A DNA stretch of 56,209 bases from Pelotomaculum terephthalicicum JT (GCF_022410535.1 NZ_JAKNBL010000017.1:1-56209); one strand, 5' to 3'; shown: positions 1 to 9,069, numbered from the stretch's first letter. Notes: generated by a model from the letters alone, not told the origin. Numbers and translations: made by a program.

Positions 1-373
1 GACAACCTTTTCTTTAGCCACAATAGCGCACCTTTGACAATTATTTTTAATTAACTCTAAAACAGAGTTAATCAGTAGGATTTCATGGGATGATCTTAGC
101 ATGGCAAATAATTATTGTCAACATTAACACTATTCCAGTAAGACTTAACACCATGTTCACCTTAATTATTAGAAAATGGCGCTGCTGTCAAGCGATCAAT
201 TATAGGCGGCAAAATATCAAGGAAATATTCCACATCCCTCTTTCAAGAGTAAGCCGGAGCGATCCGCGAGCGGTTTCCAGGGCGGTACGCCCATGGCCAG
301 CAGCACATGCGAAGGTACCGTGGGAACCTGACGAACAGGCGGAACATCCCTTTGCTTCCCCTGACTCCTTCGA
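1..373. other. Stretch without a supported gene; small hairpin and GC-rich island
   Basis: No reading frame here looks like a protein I recognise. Positions 50-58 and 64-72 form a 9-bp AT-rich hairpin (ATTAACTCT / AGAGTTAAT). Between about 235 and 360 the base composition turns clearly GC-rich and contains a tight hairpin (GGGCG-GTA-CGCCC). On the minus strand this patch is open but the translation is Trp/Arg/Cys-rich and unlike a normal protein, so I read it as a piece of a structured RNA or mobile element rather than a gene. That reading is a guess. Confidence 0.35.
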
Positions 374-421
374 TAAAAGTAAGAAACCTTCCTCATCTAA
401 GAGAAAGGTTTCTTACTTTTA
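374..421. terminator. Perfect 17-bp hairpin, terminator-like on either strand
   Basis: Bases 374-390 pair perfectly with 405-421 across a 14-nt loop. The arms are A-rich on the left and end in TTTT on the right, so a transcript from either side would end in a stem followed by U residues. No gene lies directly upstream on the plus strand. On the minus strand it lies beyond the hairpin array at 431-818 and could end a transcript coming from the DUF896 gene. Confidence 0.55.
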
Positions 422-430
422 CAAAGAGCC

Positions 431-818
431 CGTAATGAACTACGCTACAGCCATTATAAATCCCTGCATAGCCCAGAACAATCTTTCGACTGCCGAGAAC
501 CATTACGGAACCTATAATGACCTTTGCTCGACTATCATGAATACCTAGGAAGCCTGCAGCAATCTTTCGACTGCTGCAAACCTCACATCAACAAATATAG
601 TTAAATGTATCCGGCACCCATGATAATCTTAGCTCGACCGGTAAATATCCCTTACGACCTCATAGCAATCGTTTTCGACTGTTATAAAGCCTGCCGGAAC
701 ACTTACCAGTCTGCCCTCCGGCTGATACCGAACCTTTTAGACCCGGCATCAACCTTCGGCCGGCTGTTACAAAGCCTTTTGACCCTGTAACAGCCTGGGC
801 TCGTCCATTACAAACCCT
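431..818. repeat. Tandem array of ~9 degenerate 41-nt hairpin units
   Basis: Similar units recur about every 41 nt, with the clearest cores starting near 479, 520, 560, 624, 666, 708, 750 and 790. Each has a short stem flanking a pyrimidine-rich loop whose core is close to CTTTCGAC, followed by a purine-rich tail ending in GCC or ACC. Two cores (479 and 560) share the 14-mer CAATCTTTCGACTG exactly. Stems vary in sequence but keep pairing: GCAGCA/TGCTGC at 556-577 and ATAGCA/TGTTAT at 662-685. The units are too degenerate and have no unique spacers, so this is not a CRISPR array. The longest frames across it (61 and 152 codons) run through the repeats and are probably not genes. Function unknown. 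Confidence 0.6.
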
Positions 819-922
819 TATTTATATTTTGTCTCCGGCAGCGGTTTTAATACAAGGTACTTAATCCCAAATATCGATTATTAATTGTTAATTACTTCTA
901 TATTGTATTGTATTCACGTTGT

Positions 923-1171
923 TTAATGCAGTTTGCCTTGTCCAGGCTCTCCCTGTCCCAAACAAGCTTCACAACCGCAAGCCACGTCATGTTTATCACC
1001 ATTAGGCTTACGTCCTGCCGATTCCAGAGCGTCAACCACCTGCCGGCGTATGTTTTCCAGGTACATCTCACGGAGTTCTTTTTGTTCCTCTTTTTCCTGC
1101 GGCGAAAGTCCTCCGTTACGCTGTTTGCGGGCCAGAAAATTGATTCTATCTATTAATTCTTTGGTTATCAA
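923..1171 (-). CDS. DUF896 (YnzC-like) small protein with Cys-rich tail
   Basis: The first 55 residues match the DUF896/YnzC family: a short helical-hairpin cytoplasmic protein with the typical opening MITKELIDRINFLARK and the segment LSPQEKEEQKELREMYL. In Bacillus the family member YneB-YnzC is linked to the SOS operon, but the biochemical role is unknown. The start is a TTG preceded by GAGGTGA at about 5 nt. At 82 residues it is slightly longer than usual because of a C-terminal tail holding H-D-V-A-C-G-C-E-A-C, which could bind a metal. It stands alone, transcribed toward the hairpin array. Confidence 0.85.
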   Translation of the reverse strand: MITKELIDRINFLARKQRNGGLSPQEKEEQKELREMYLENIRRQVVDALESAGRKPNGDKHDVACGCEACLGQGEPGQGKLH

Positions 1172-1253
1172 TCAAATCACCTCATCATTATTATACCATA
1201 CACCACCCGCAATCCCCTTGTTTCAGAACCCGATGAAATAGGCCCGCCGTACT

Positions 1254-1277
1254 AAAAGCCCCTATAAAAGGGTTTTT
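1254..1277. terminator. Short terminator-like stem between DUF896 gene and spoVAF
   Basis: An imperfect stem (AAAAgCCC / GGGTTTT) with an 8-nt loop ends in a run of T on the plus strand and A on the left, so it could act in either direction. It lies just downstream of the spoVAF stop on the minus strand. Confidence 0.4.
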
Positions 1278-1280
1278 ATT

Positions 1281-2810
1281 TCAACTTTCCTTTTTTTCGC
1301 TTTCACTCCGGTTAAAAGGCTTGCGGGCCGGAGCAGAGACAACCTGACGGTCACGGTCGATTGGCCGCAAAACACTCGGCCTGGTGTTGCGCATTGAAAC
1401 CGGCGTCCGCACCAGGACCCCGCCTAAGGCCTTTGCGTTAAAAGGCACCAGCGGCCATAGGTAAGGCACCCCGAAGGATTTATTCAGCGCTAGGGCCACA
1501 AAAGTGGCAATAACGCCAACCACAAAACCCGGCACCCGGAACAGCGCGGTCATGATGATCAATCCCAGCCGCACCAGCCGGTTGGCGTTGGCCATTTCAA
1601 TGCTGGGAGTGAGAAAAGTGCCGATTGCCACCACGGCTACATACAAAACCACCTCCTGGGAAAACAGCCCTACTCTGGTGGCCAGCTCCCCGACTAACAG
1701 CGCCGCGATAATGCCTGTTGACGTCGCCAGGGCTGCCGGTGTATGAATGGTGGCCAGCCTGATCATGTCTATGGCAATCTCCGCCAGGATAAACTGCCAT
1801 ATTAGCGCCACCTCGCCGGGCTGGCTAACACCGATAAAAGCCAGCTGTGGCGGCAGCAATTCCGGATTGTTGGCGAATAGGAACCATAGCGGCAGTAAAA
1901 AAATTGAGGCCGCGACACCAATGAACCGCACCCAGCGCAGGTAAGCCCCCACGGTGGGATTCTGGCGGTATTCCTCGGCATGCTGCAGGTGGTGAAAATA
2001 TGTGGCTGGGGCGATAATTACACTGGGCGAAGTGTCCACCAGCACCAGCACGTGCCCTTCCAGCAGGTGCATGGCGGCCACGTCCGGCCTCTCGGTATAA
2101 CGCACCTTGGGGAAAGGGTTCCAGTAAGAACCTGGAGTAATCAACTCCTCCACCGATTTTTCACCCATCGGGATACCGTCAATCTTGATGTATTCTATCT
2201 TATCCTTTATGCTTTCCACCAGATCGGGGTTGGCTATATCTTCAATATAGCAAATAATTATGTCGGATTTCGACCGGGTCCCCACCTGGACGTATTCCAT
2301 ACGCAGCTTGGGGTCCCTGATCCGCCTGCGGATTAAGGCGGTGTTAAAAACCAGGGTTTCAACAAAGCCGTCCCTGGAACCCCGCACCACTCGCTCCAGA
2401 TCCGGCTCTTCGGGACTGCGGATGGGGTAAATCCTGGCATCCATAATCAAGGCTTTATCCGAGCCCTCCGCCAATATAGCGAGGGGACCCGCCAGCACTT
2501 TATCGACAACATCCTCAAGATACTGTACTTCTTCCACTTCAGTATAGCCAAGATGGCTCCGGAACAGCTCTCTTATTCCTTCCGGGCGCATATCCTCATG
2601 ACTGAGTTGGGTCAAGTTCTGCAGAACAATTGTCACAATTTGGTCGTTAGTTAAACCGTCCACAAAAAGCAAGGTGACATTTTTGCCGCCGATGACCAGT
2701 TCCCTGGTGAGAACGTCAAAGCTTTTTTCAATCCCTATTTCAGCGTCCAAAAGCCTGATATTTTTTTTCAAGTCCTTGCTGATCCTTGTTTTTTCTTGTT
2801 CCTTTTTCAT
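1281..2810 (-). CDS. spoVAF: Spore germination/SpoVAF protein (GerA family)
   Basis: A 509-residue GerA-family membrane protein. The N-terminal ~280 residues are the soluble part (with DLERVVRGSRDGFVETL and a run naming RSKSDIIICYIEDIANPDLV), and about five hydrophobic segments follow from residue ~300 (for example RWVRFIGVAASIFLLPLWFL). The strong GSRDGFVE / RLATIHTPAALATSTG pattern points to SpoVAF rather than a GerAA receptor subunit, and no gerAB/gerAC genes sit beside it. SpoVAF acts in the inner spore membrane with the SpoVA channel that moves dipicolinate. Start choice is open: ATG at 2810 has GGAG at 7 nt; an in-frame GTG at 2828 has GATAGGAG at 9 nt; the longest frame (TTG, 2837) has no room for a ribosome site. 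No other spoVA gene is present here. Confidence 0.85.
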   Translation of the reverse strand: MKKEQEKTRISKDLKKNIRLLDAEIGIEKSFDVLTRELVIGGKNVTLLFVDGLTNDQIVTIVLQNLTQLSHEDMRPEGIRELFRSHLGYTEVEEVQYLEDVVDKVLAGPLAILAEGSDKALIMDARIYPIRSPEEPDLERVVRGSRDGFVETLVFNTALIRRRIRDPKLRMEYVQVGTRSKSDIIICYIEDIANPDLVESIKDKIEYIKIDGIPMGEKSVEELITPGSYWNPFPKVRYTERPDVAAMHLLEGHVLVLVDTSPSVIIAPATYFHHLQHAEEYRQNPTVGAYLRWVRFIGVAASIFLLPLWFLFANNPELLPPQLAFIGVSQPGEVALIWQFILAEIAIDMIRLATIHTPAALATSTGIIAALLVGELATRVGLFSQEVVLYVAVVAIGTFLTPSIEMANANRLVRLGLIIMTALFRVPGFVVGVIATFVALALNKSFGVPYLWPLVPFNAKALGGVLVRTPVSMRNTRPSVLRPIDRDRQVVSAPARKPFNRSESEKKES

Positions 2811-2883
2811 CTCCGCGCTCCGGCGCACCCAAACCAACTCCTATCACACTTAATATGCTGAAGAACAATACCTGTGCCGGCTG

Positions 2884-3156
2884 TTAAACAGCATCCTTCA
2901 GATTTAGAAAATCTTGTCCAAGTTTGGTTAGACTGCACATTTTGCTTTTGCCTTCAGTCGCCACATCCACCAGGCCAAGAGCATAAAGCTGCATGACAAT
3001 ATGGTCCAGCACGGCCCTTTTGACCTTAGCGGTCAGAGAAAGCTCTTCTTTGTTCATGGAACCTTCTTCTTCAAGGGTTTTGATCACTCTTACCGCTTCT
3101 TCCGGGAGACGGTTCTGCACGCCGCCGAAGTACTCAACCAGTGTTGTAGTCATCAT
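2884..3156 (-). CDS. Small winged-helix protein (unknown regulator)
   Basis: Ninety residues with the look of a single winged-helix domain: RVIKTLEEEGSMNKEELSLTAKV followed by a recognition-helix-like stretch and a hairpin ending in LTKLGQDFL. This resembles MarR/ArsR-type DNA-binding folds, but no named family is certain. The ATG is preceded by AAGGAG at 6 nt. It sits 46 bp upstream of spoVAF on the same strand and could be co-transcribed with it, which makes a sporulation or local regulatory role possible. No metal- or ligand-binding residues stand out. Confidence 0.6.
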   Translation of the reverse strand: MMTTTLVEYFGGVQNRLPEEAVRVIKTLEEEGSMNKEELSLTAKVKRAVLDHIVMQLYALGLVDVATEGKSKMCSLTKLGQDFLNLKDAV

Positions 3157-3270
3157 TCGCCGCTCCTTTTAAATATGATTTAACCTTATTATGGCCATTA
3201 ATCAGTTAAGTAAACCTGCCTAATTATTAGATAAATCAGAGGCGACAACACTGCCAGCCTGGATGTCAGG

Positions 3271-4512
3271 TTACGAAGAAGCTCTCCACTGCGGGTACAA
3301 AAGAGAGTGGCGCGAACCGGCCGGAAGATAATCATAAATATCAAAAAGTTTACCAACTATTTCCCCGTCCAGGGCATTACTCAACACCATTTTACCCATA
3401 ATTTCTTCAATACTTTTTTTACCCAGGCCAGGGCGGTAGGGCCTGTCCTCGCGAAGGGCGGTAAACACATCCGCAACAGCCATAATTCTAGCGCCAAGTG
3501 ATAGTTGCGGGGCTTCCAGGCCAAAGGGATAGCCGCCGCCATTCGGTTTTTCGTGGTGGTACGCGGCCCACTCAGCAATAGTAGAAGGAATGCCTGCTTC
3601 TCTTAGGATATGAAAAGTGTAGTAAGTGTGTTGTTTAATTAAAGCAAATTCCTCCGCACTGAGAGAACCCGGCTTTTCCAGTATCTCATCCGGTATTGAG
3701 AGCTTGCCCAGATCGTGCAAAAACCCGGCAATTTCCATCATTATCAGATCTTCTCTCCCGAAATTCATGGCTTCAGCCAGTCGTACGGCGACATTGGCGA
3801 CACCCTTCGAATGCAGGTACGTAAAAGGACTCTTATTATCAATAATGACAGCAAACATTTCAGCAATTTGTTTTAAATCGTTTAAACCAACTCTCTTTAA
3901 CTGATTCTGCACGGGGTAAATCTGTTTGCTCAGCGCGAAAGGTGAAACTAGGTCGAGCCAAAAGCTTTCCCGCCGGGCCAAGCTTCTAAAAGTAACTACC
4001 AGCTCCGGGTCGAAAACCTGACCGGTCTTACTTTCAATAGCGCGGATAATATCATCCCTCTTTATTAATACATGTTCTTCCTTTGACATTAAGACATCAA
4101 TCCGGTCGGCCAGGTGGATAATTCTTGCCGCCAGGGGAATCCTTTTTCCGGCGAACCCCGATCTGTTCCCGCCGCCAAAGCGGTCGTGATGGTGCCGGAT
4201 AATCTCCGCGACAGGTTTTAGAAAGTCAACCTTGCTAATTATTTCATAGCCATTACTGCAATGTTCCCACGGTTCGAAAATTTCAAATTCAGCCAGTTTT
4301 ACCTTCTCTCCCCAGGTACTGACACCGGCATCATGGATAAGCGAAGCTAAAAGGATCATCTCTCTTTCATCCTCCGTCAGGCCTATTTCTTCAGCCAGGG
4401 CTGTCCCGATATAAGCTACCTGCAGATGGTGCCTGGCGATTCCCTCCTTGGTAAAGTCCAGGCAAAGAGAAAGGGATGACAGAAGACGGTGCGGATCCAT
4501 TAATATCTTCAT
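3271..4512 (-). CDS. Double-HD, HD-GYP phosphodiesterase
   Basis: A 413-residue cytoplasmic protein with two HD modules. The N-terminal one has LASLIHDAG at about residue 52 and HHHDRFGG further on. The C-terminal one is a full HD-GYP domain: FLHDLGKLSIPDEIL and HHEKPNGGGYPFGL, the GYP signature that distinguishes c-di-GMP phosphodiesterases from other HD proteins. HD-GYP enzymes hydrolyse c-di-GMP (or cGAMP) at a di- or tri-iron centre. There is no sensor, GGDEF or receiver domain, so input must come from the degenerate-looking N-terminal half or a partner. It is followed by a strong terminator at 4602-4632 on its upstream side, so it is an independent unit. Confidence 0.85.
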   Translation of the reverse strand: MKILMDPHRLLSSLSLCLDFTKEGIARHHLQVAYIGTALAEEIGLTEDEREMILLASLIHDAGVSTWGEKVKLAEFEIFEPWEHCSNGYEIISKVDFLKPVAEIIRHHHDRFGGGNRSGFAGKRIPLAARIIHLADRIDVLMSKEEHVLIKRDDIIRAIESKTGQVFDPELVVTFRSLARRESFWLDLVSPFALSKQIYPVQNQLKRVGLNDLKQIAEMFAVIIDNKSPFTYLHSKGVANVAVRLAEAMNFGREDLIMMEIAGFLHDLGKLSIPDEILEKPGSLSAEEFALIKQHTYYTFHILREAGIPSTIAEWAAYHHEKPNGGGYPFGLEAPQLSLGARIMAVADVFTALREDRPYRPGLGKKSIEEIMGKMVLSNALDGEIVGKLFDIYDYLPAGSRHSLLYPQWRASS

Positions 4513-4601
4513 ATAAACCTCCAGTCAAGATAAATAATTAATCCATCCTGTGCACGTCCGGTATTTTTAAACAACCCGCAAGCAATAAAGCTGCTCCAAT
4601 T

Positions 4602-4632
4602 AAAAGCTATCCGCCAACAGCGGATAGCTTTT
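4602..4632. terminator. Bidirectional 13-bp terminator hairpin
   Basis: AAAAGCTATCCGC and its exact complement flank a 5-nt loop. It lies 25 bp past the stop of the Cys-rich gene (minus strand), ending the siroheme operon; the symmetric A/T flanks allow it to work in both directions. Confidence 0.75.
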
Positions 4633-4657
4633 AATAATACGCATTATATTTTACCGA

Positions 4658-5104
4658 TCAAGTTTTTATCGCTGCGGCAATCAGTTCTGAAAGTGTTTTA
4701 TTTTGTTCCTTGACTTTGATGAGGTATTGAAAAACGCTGCCGGGGTAGTCAATCTCCTGGGACAGGGTGGTATATTCCAGGCAAGTCCGGGTAAGAGCAA
4801 TCACACAGTTAGGAGAGTGGTTATCCTGGCACTGCCGGCATTGGCGGCAAGTTTCGGCCAGACCGGGGGCTACTGTTTCCGGATAATAGGTCTTTAAATC
4901 CCGGGTGGGGATAAGCTTATTGGCGCCGGGAATATCCAGCACACCATTCTCCATGGAAAAACGCAAGGCCCGTTTGCTGAAACCAATCAAACAAGCGGAT
5001 TCTTTGCATGCGGGACTTTTTATCTTGTCACAGTTAGCGCATAACTTTTCCAAATGTTTATATATACTCTGCAGGTCTATTTCATTCAAACTTCTTATAA
5101 TCAC
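4658..5104 (-). CDS. Cys-rich protein paired with small siroheme protein
   Basis: A 148-residue soluble protein I do not recognise by family. It has two cysteine clusters: C-A-N-C-D-K with PACKESAC near residues 22-38, and CRQCRQC with a further C at about residues 86-100. Such spacing suggests two Fe-S clusters or a zinc site. Its start lies 12 bp after the siroheme protein's stop, so both are translated from one transcript that ends at the hairpin 4602-4632. A role as electron donor or dedicated partner of the siroheme protein is inference from this pairing. Nothing in it looks truncated. Confidence 0.6.
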   Translation of the reverse strand: MIIRSLNEIDLQSIYKHLEKLCANCDKIKSPACKESACLIGFSKRALRFSMENGVLDIPGANKLIPTRDLKTYYPETVAPGLAETCRQCRQCQDNHSPNCVIALTRTCLEYTTLSQEIDYPGSVFQYLIKVKEQNKTLSELIAAAIKT

Positions 5105-5116
5105 CAGGACATCCTC

Positions 5117-5827
5117 CTATTCACCTGAAGTAAGGAATGCAACAAATTCCTCGTCAACATCATTTTTTTCCGGAAGCTGAAAATTTGGAGTAAAAGCCTC
5201 AATACCCAACCTCGAGATAGTTTTACAAAGCCTTTCCTCTGGTTCCGCAAATTTACGATATTTATCCAGCACAAAATCCAACACCTGGAAGACAGTACGC
5301 TGATCGCATTTTTTCGCTATTGTCCGCCCATGCAAAGGGTTCCCGCTGCTGCCCCGGCCGCCTATGGCGATATTATACAGGTTTCTGCTGCAGCCAATTA
5401 TTCCGAAGTCCGCGCAGTAAGGGTCGGTACAGCCCCGGGGACATCCGGCCACCGCTATTTTGAAGTCATCCGGGACAGGTTGTCCGAGGTATTTTGATTG
5501 AATTTCAATGCCGATATTGAGCGCGTCGGTTATTGCCCGACGGCAAAGTTCTGCATTACCGGAGCAAGCCTTAACTGCTCTGATGGAATTCCCAAACGGA
5601 GAAATATTTAAGCCAAGAATTTGCAATTCTTCTTTAAAAGCCGGCAGTTTATCTTCTTCCAGCAACACTATCACTGTTTGCCGGGAAGTTAACTTTAAGC
5701 CGCTTGATTCCAGATCTTCGGCTATCTTACCAAGGCCGGCAAACTGCCGTGGAGTCATTACCCCGCAGGCTGCTATGACATTGACAGCGATTTGCTTATT
5801 TTTCTGCCTGAATATTGCCTCTCCCAT
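5117..5827 (-). CDS. Small siroheme/[4Fe-4S] sulfite (nitrite) reductase-like protein
   Basis: About 236 residues: a ferredoxin-like half-domain (residues 10-75) followed by the siroheme/4Fe-4S half. Cluster ligands are C88-x6-C95 and C129-x3-C133 (AGCPRGC); the first spacing is one residue longer than the usual x5. Proteins of this size are the low-molecular-weight assimilatory-type sulfite reductases of anaerobes, about half the length of a two-repeat reductase. The ATG at 5827 has GGGGTGA at a good distance; an upstream ATG at 5845 does not. Reduction of sulfite to sulfide is the likely reaction; nitrite or another siroheme role cannot be excluded. No dsrAB lies in the window. Confidence 0.8.
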   Translation of the reverse strand: MGEAIFRQKNKQIAVNVIAACGVMTPRQFAGLGKIAEDLESSGLKLTSRQTVIVLLEEDKLPAFKEELQILGLNISPFGNSIRAVKACSGNAELCRRAITDALNIGIEIQSKYLGQPVPDDFKIAVAGCPRGCTDPYCADFGIIGCSRNLYNIAIGGRGSSGNPLHGRTIAKKCDQRTVFQVLDFVLDKYRKFAEPEERLCKTISRLGIEAFTPNFQLPEKNDVDEEFVAFLTSGE

Positions 5828-5944
5828 AATTATCACCCCATCCATTTTTATCTAATATTCCACTAATATTCAACATGAACGGATTATTTCCTTTAACACG
5901 TAATTATTACTGTTATCCATAGTATCCTCAGGAATTTTACCGTC

Positions 5945-8848
5945 TTAACAGCTTACTCCAAGCCTTTCATCCAACACCTGCACAAACTTTTGCACCAAAC
6001 ACGAATCAAACTGTGTGCCGGAACACCTTTTTAATTCAGCGACAGCTTCCTCGTGCGTCATCGCTTTCCGGTAAGGACGGTCGCTTGTCATCGCGTCGTA
6101 TGCGTCTACAATGGCCAAAATACGACACTCTTGCGGAATATTTTCACCACTCAGCCCCGAGGGGTAACCTTTTCCGTCGAACGACTCATGATGCTTCAGG
6201 ATCCAATCGGCAATAGGGACCAGATCCGGCACTGAATTGGCGATTTGGAAGCCAATTTCACAGTGCTTTTTAATTTCATTCAGTTCCTCGTTATTCAAGG
6301 AGCATGGTTTGAAAAGGATCCGGTCGGGGATGCCGACTTTGCCCAAATCGTGAAAGAGGACGAAGAGGCGCAGGTCATTTAATTTATATTCGGGCAAGCC
6401 GCAAGCCAGGGCCAATTGCACCACCAAGTCCTGCATGCGCTCCGAGTGTCCCTCTGTTGCGAAATCTCTTGTTTCGAGTATCTTCTTCAGAGCCTGCACA
6501 ATGATGCTGCGGGTGCTTTGGGTGTGGCTAAGTTTTTCCCGGTACATATTAATGTCCGCTTCTTTAAAAAGTTCGGCGGGTTTTCGCGTACTTTTTTCAC
6601 CAATGGCAAACCCTATGGACATGCTTAAAGGGATTTCTGGATTGGCCAAATTATATTTTTCAATGGATTCCCGTATACGCTGGCAGGCTTTCTCCAAAGA
6701 ACGCAAGTCTATACGGGGGAGCAAAACCACATATTCATCACCGCCGATACGGGCAACCATGTCACCTTTGCGGAAGCAATTTTTTAAAATCTCCGCCGCA
6801 GAAACAAGCATGTCGTTGCCGGCGTCGTGCCCCATGGTATCGTTGACAAGCTTGAGTCCGTCCAGGTCACAGACAATAACCCCAAGAGGCAAATACCGCT
6901 CTCCTTCCAAACGCCGCATTTCTTCATTAAAGTAAGCGCGGTTGTGCAGGCCGGTAAGCGGATCGTATAGGCTCAAGTATTTGAGCTGTTCCTCCATTCG
7001 CTTGCGTTCGGTGATGTCATAGTAATGCTCGATCCGCCCGCCGGCGTAAAGGCCTAACTTGACCGGATGGCTCCAATGCTCCAGCCAGCGTTCCCGGCGC
7101 TCACCTGCGGGCAGAACATGACATTCGAGATTTTCGACATATTTATTGACGGCGTATAAAGACAGCAGCCTTTGAGCAAAACTTTCCTTATCCTCAAAAA
7201 TATGCTTTATCTTTTGATCAATCAGAATCCGTATGTCTTTACCGGCAACTTCATCTTGGCAAAGTCCCATGAAGCTTTTTAAAGCCCGGTTCAGCCAAAC
7301 GATCTTAAAATCTCTATCAAGAATGAGAATGCCTACCCCTGAGCTGTCCAGGACGTCATCGACCATGGTGCGGTACTTTTCTTCGCTTTCTATGAGAGCC
7401 TGGTGCGCAATGCGCAGCGCCTCCTCGGCCCGTTTGCGCTCGGTAATGTCTAATAAAGAAGCCAAGCTTTTTCTGGTCCCCGGGATAATGGATACTGTCA
7501 CAATAATGTCTTTAACTTCACTCAGGCGATTAATGAGATGAAACTCATAATTTCTGGTGGCAAAATCCGGTTCGGTTCTGCGCTTCAGGTGATTCTCTTC
7601 CATCCGCTCCAGGTATTCTCCGGCAACGAATTCCGTCCATTTTTTCCTTCCTTCAATTTCCTCTTTACTGTAGCCGGAGATCCTCTCAAATTCCGTATTG
7701 GCCAACGATATCGTCATATCTTCCTCAACAATTATTGTCGCGTTCTTTGTGTTTTCGAAAACTGTCCGGTACAAGTCCTCACTTTCGCTCAGCCTTCGTC
7801 TGGAAGATTCCAGCGATTCCAGCATCTTGTTGATTTCACTCGCAAGCACGGACAATTCGTCGCTGCCACTTGCCGATACGCGTCCGGCGGGATTGCTGCT
7901 GGCGCCGATGTTTACCACGCTGCTACTAAGTCCGGCCAACCTTGACAATATCGTTTTCTCTAACAGCAGCAAGGACATCAGCGTGAGCACCAGGCAGACT
8001 GCCAGCATTGACAAAATAAAGTAGCGGACGCTGGTCTGGCCCTGCTTATAGATTTCTCTGGGAATGGACACTTTTAAAATCAAACCCGGCTCTTCGTATA
8101 TATCCTGTACAAGGGCATAACCCACTATTGTTTCCGCATCCAGCGGCTGGATATAAACCGGCGCGTCTTCAGACAAAAAGGAACTCGCCGTTTGAAAATC
8201 AGGCGGCGCGTTCATATTACCAAACTCGCTTACATCAAGAGTTAAACCCGTTATGTCCGCCAGTCTTCTTATTACCGTGCCATTTAAATAAATTCCCATG
8301 ATCAACGAGCCGTTGACCGGACCTTGCCTATCACTGGTCAGGACCGGACGGGACGCGACGAGCATGGGACCTTCGGGCAAAATAATAACTCCATGTACCT
8401 TGCTGTCTTTATCGTGGTGGGATAAAAGGGGATTATCAATAGTAAGGTATTGAGACAGACCATTTGGAACAGGAATTTCTTTTCTGTTTTCCAAATCAAA
8501 AGCTTTACTGAAAACAATCCGGCCTTGAGAGTTGATAAACGAAATAAAATTGATATTGAGTTCAACGAAAGTTGCATCCGGCAGATTGACCTTTATATAG
8601 TTTTCGTTAACGTCCTCAACGAAGCGGTAAGTATCATCCCAAGTTGCCCAGTCGCCCGCTTTTCTGTTTAATGTAATAACATTATCGGACAGCGCGTTCA
8701 AGATTCGCTGCACGTCTCTCCGGCCGCTCCGCTGTTCAAGGTCGTTAAAACTCCCAAGCAGGATGCTTTTTGTCACAGCGTACAACAGAATGACCAAAAT
8801 AGTGACTGTAATACTGATAATTATCAAAGCTTTCTTACGCAGAGACAA
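5945..8848 (-). CDS. CHASE4-PAS-PAS-GGDEF-HD-GYP membrane receptor
   Basis: A 967-residue inner-membrane signalling protein. An N-terminal membrane segment (residues 8-28) leads into an extracytoplasmic CHASE4-type sensor (WATWDDTYRFVED at about 67), and a second membrane segment lies near 280-300, followed by a HAMP-like linker and two PAS domains. The GGDEF domain carries ARIGGDEYVVLLP with an RxxD inhibitory site five residues before it (RKGD), so synthesis with product feedback is plausible. The C-terminal HD-GYP has FHDLGKVGIPD and HHESFDGKGYP. One protein can thus make and break c-di-GMP. It is transcribed divergently from the related receptor at 9134-11920. Confidence 0.88.
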   Translation of the reverse strand: MSLRKKALIIISITVTILVILLYAVTKSILLGSFNDLEQRSGRRDVQRILNALSDNVITLNRKAGDWATWDDTYRFVEDVNENYIKVNLPDATFVELNINFISFINSQGRIVFSKAFDLENRKEIPVPNGLSQYLTIDNPLLSHHDKDSKVHGVIILPEGPMLVASRPVLTSDRQGPVNGSLIMGIYLNGTVIRRLADITGLTLDVSEFGNMNAPPDFQTASSFLSEDAPVYIQPLDAETIVGYALVQDIYEEPGLILKVSIPREIYKQGQTSVRYFILSMLAVCLVLTLMSLLLLEKTILSRLAGLSSSVVNIGASSNPAGRVSASGSDELSVLASEINKMLESLESSRRRLSESEDLYRTVFENTKNATIIVEEDMTISLANTEFERISGYSKEEIEGRKKWTEFVAGEYLERMEENHLKRRTEPDFATRNYEFHLINRLSEVKDIIVTVSIIPGTRKSLASLLDITERKRAEEALRIAHQALIESEEKYRTMVDDVLDSSGVGILILDRDFKIVWLNRALKSFMGLCQDEVAGKDIRILIDQKIKHIFEDKESFAQRLLSLYAVNKYVENLECHVLPAGERRERWLEHWSHPVKLGLYAGGRIEHYYDITERKRMEEQLKYLSLYDPLTGLHNRAYFNEEMRRLEGERYLPLGVIVCDLDGLKLVNDTMGHDAGNDMLVSAAEILKNCFRKGDMVARIGGDEYVVLLPRIDLRSLEKACQRIRESIEKYNLANPEIPLSMSIGFAIGEKSTRKPAELFKEADINMYREKLSHTQSTRSIIVQALKKILETRDFATEGHSERMQDLVVQLALACGLPEYKLNDLRLFVLFHDLGKVGIPDRILFKPCSLNNEELNEIKKHCEIGFQIANSVPDLVPIADWILKHHESFDGKGYPSGLSGENIPQECRILAIVDAYDAMTSDRPYRKAMTHEEAVAELKRCSGTQFDSCLVQKFVQVLDERLGVSC

Positions 8849-9069
8849 TAATTTGCCCTCCCCGGGAAACCAGTTATTCTGCTAATCAAATATTTCGCCA
8901 AAGGCGAGGAATGACTCAAAATAAATACATTTAAGGCATTTTAACGCGAGTTTTCGACATTAAACCTGTTTTTTCCTCTATTAAATAATAGCAGAAACGC
9001 GCATAATAACGTGATGTTTTAAAAATCAACCGCGAAAAACTTTGCTTTATGAATTGTCAGGTGAAATGC

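Noticed and set aside
90-790. Open frames of 152 and 61 codons over the left-end region
   Set aside because: They run through the hairpin array and the perfect hairpin, have no ribosome site, and give translations unlike natural proteins.
431-818. CRISPR array
   Set aside because: Units are degenerate along their whole length and there are no unique equal-length spacers or cas genes.
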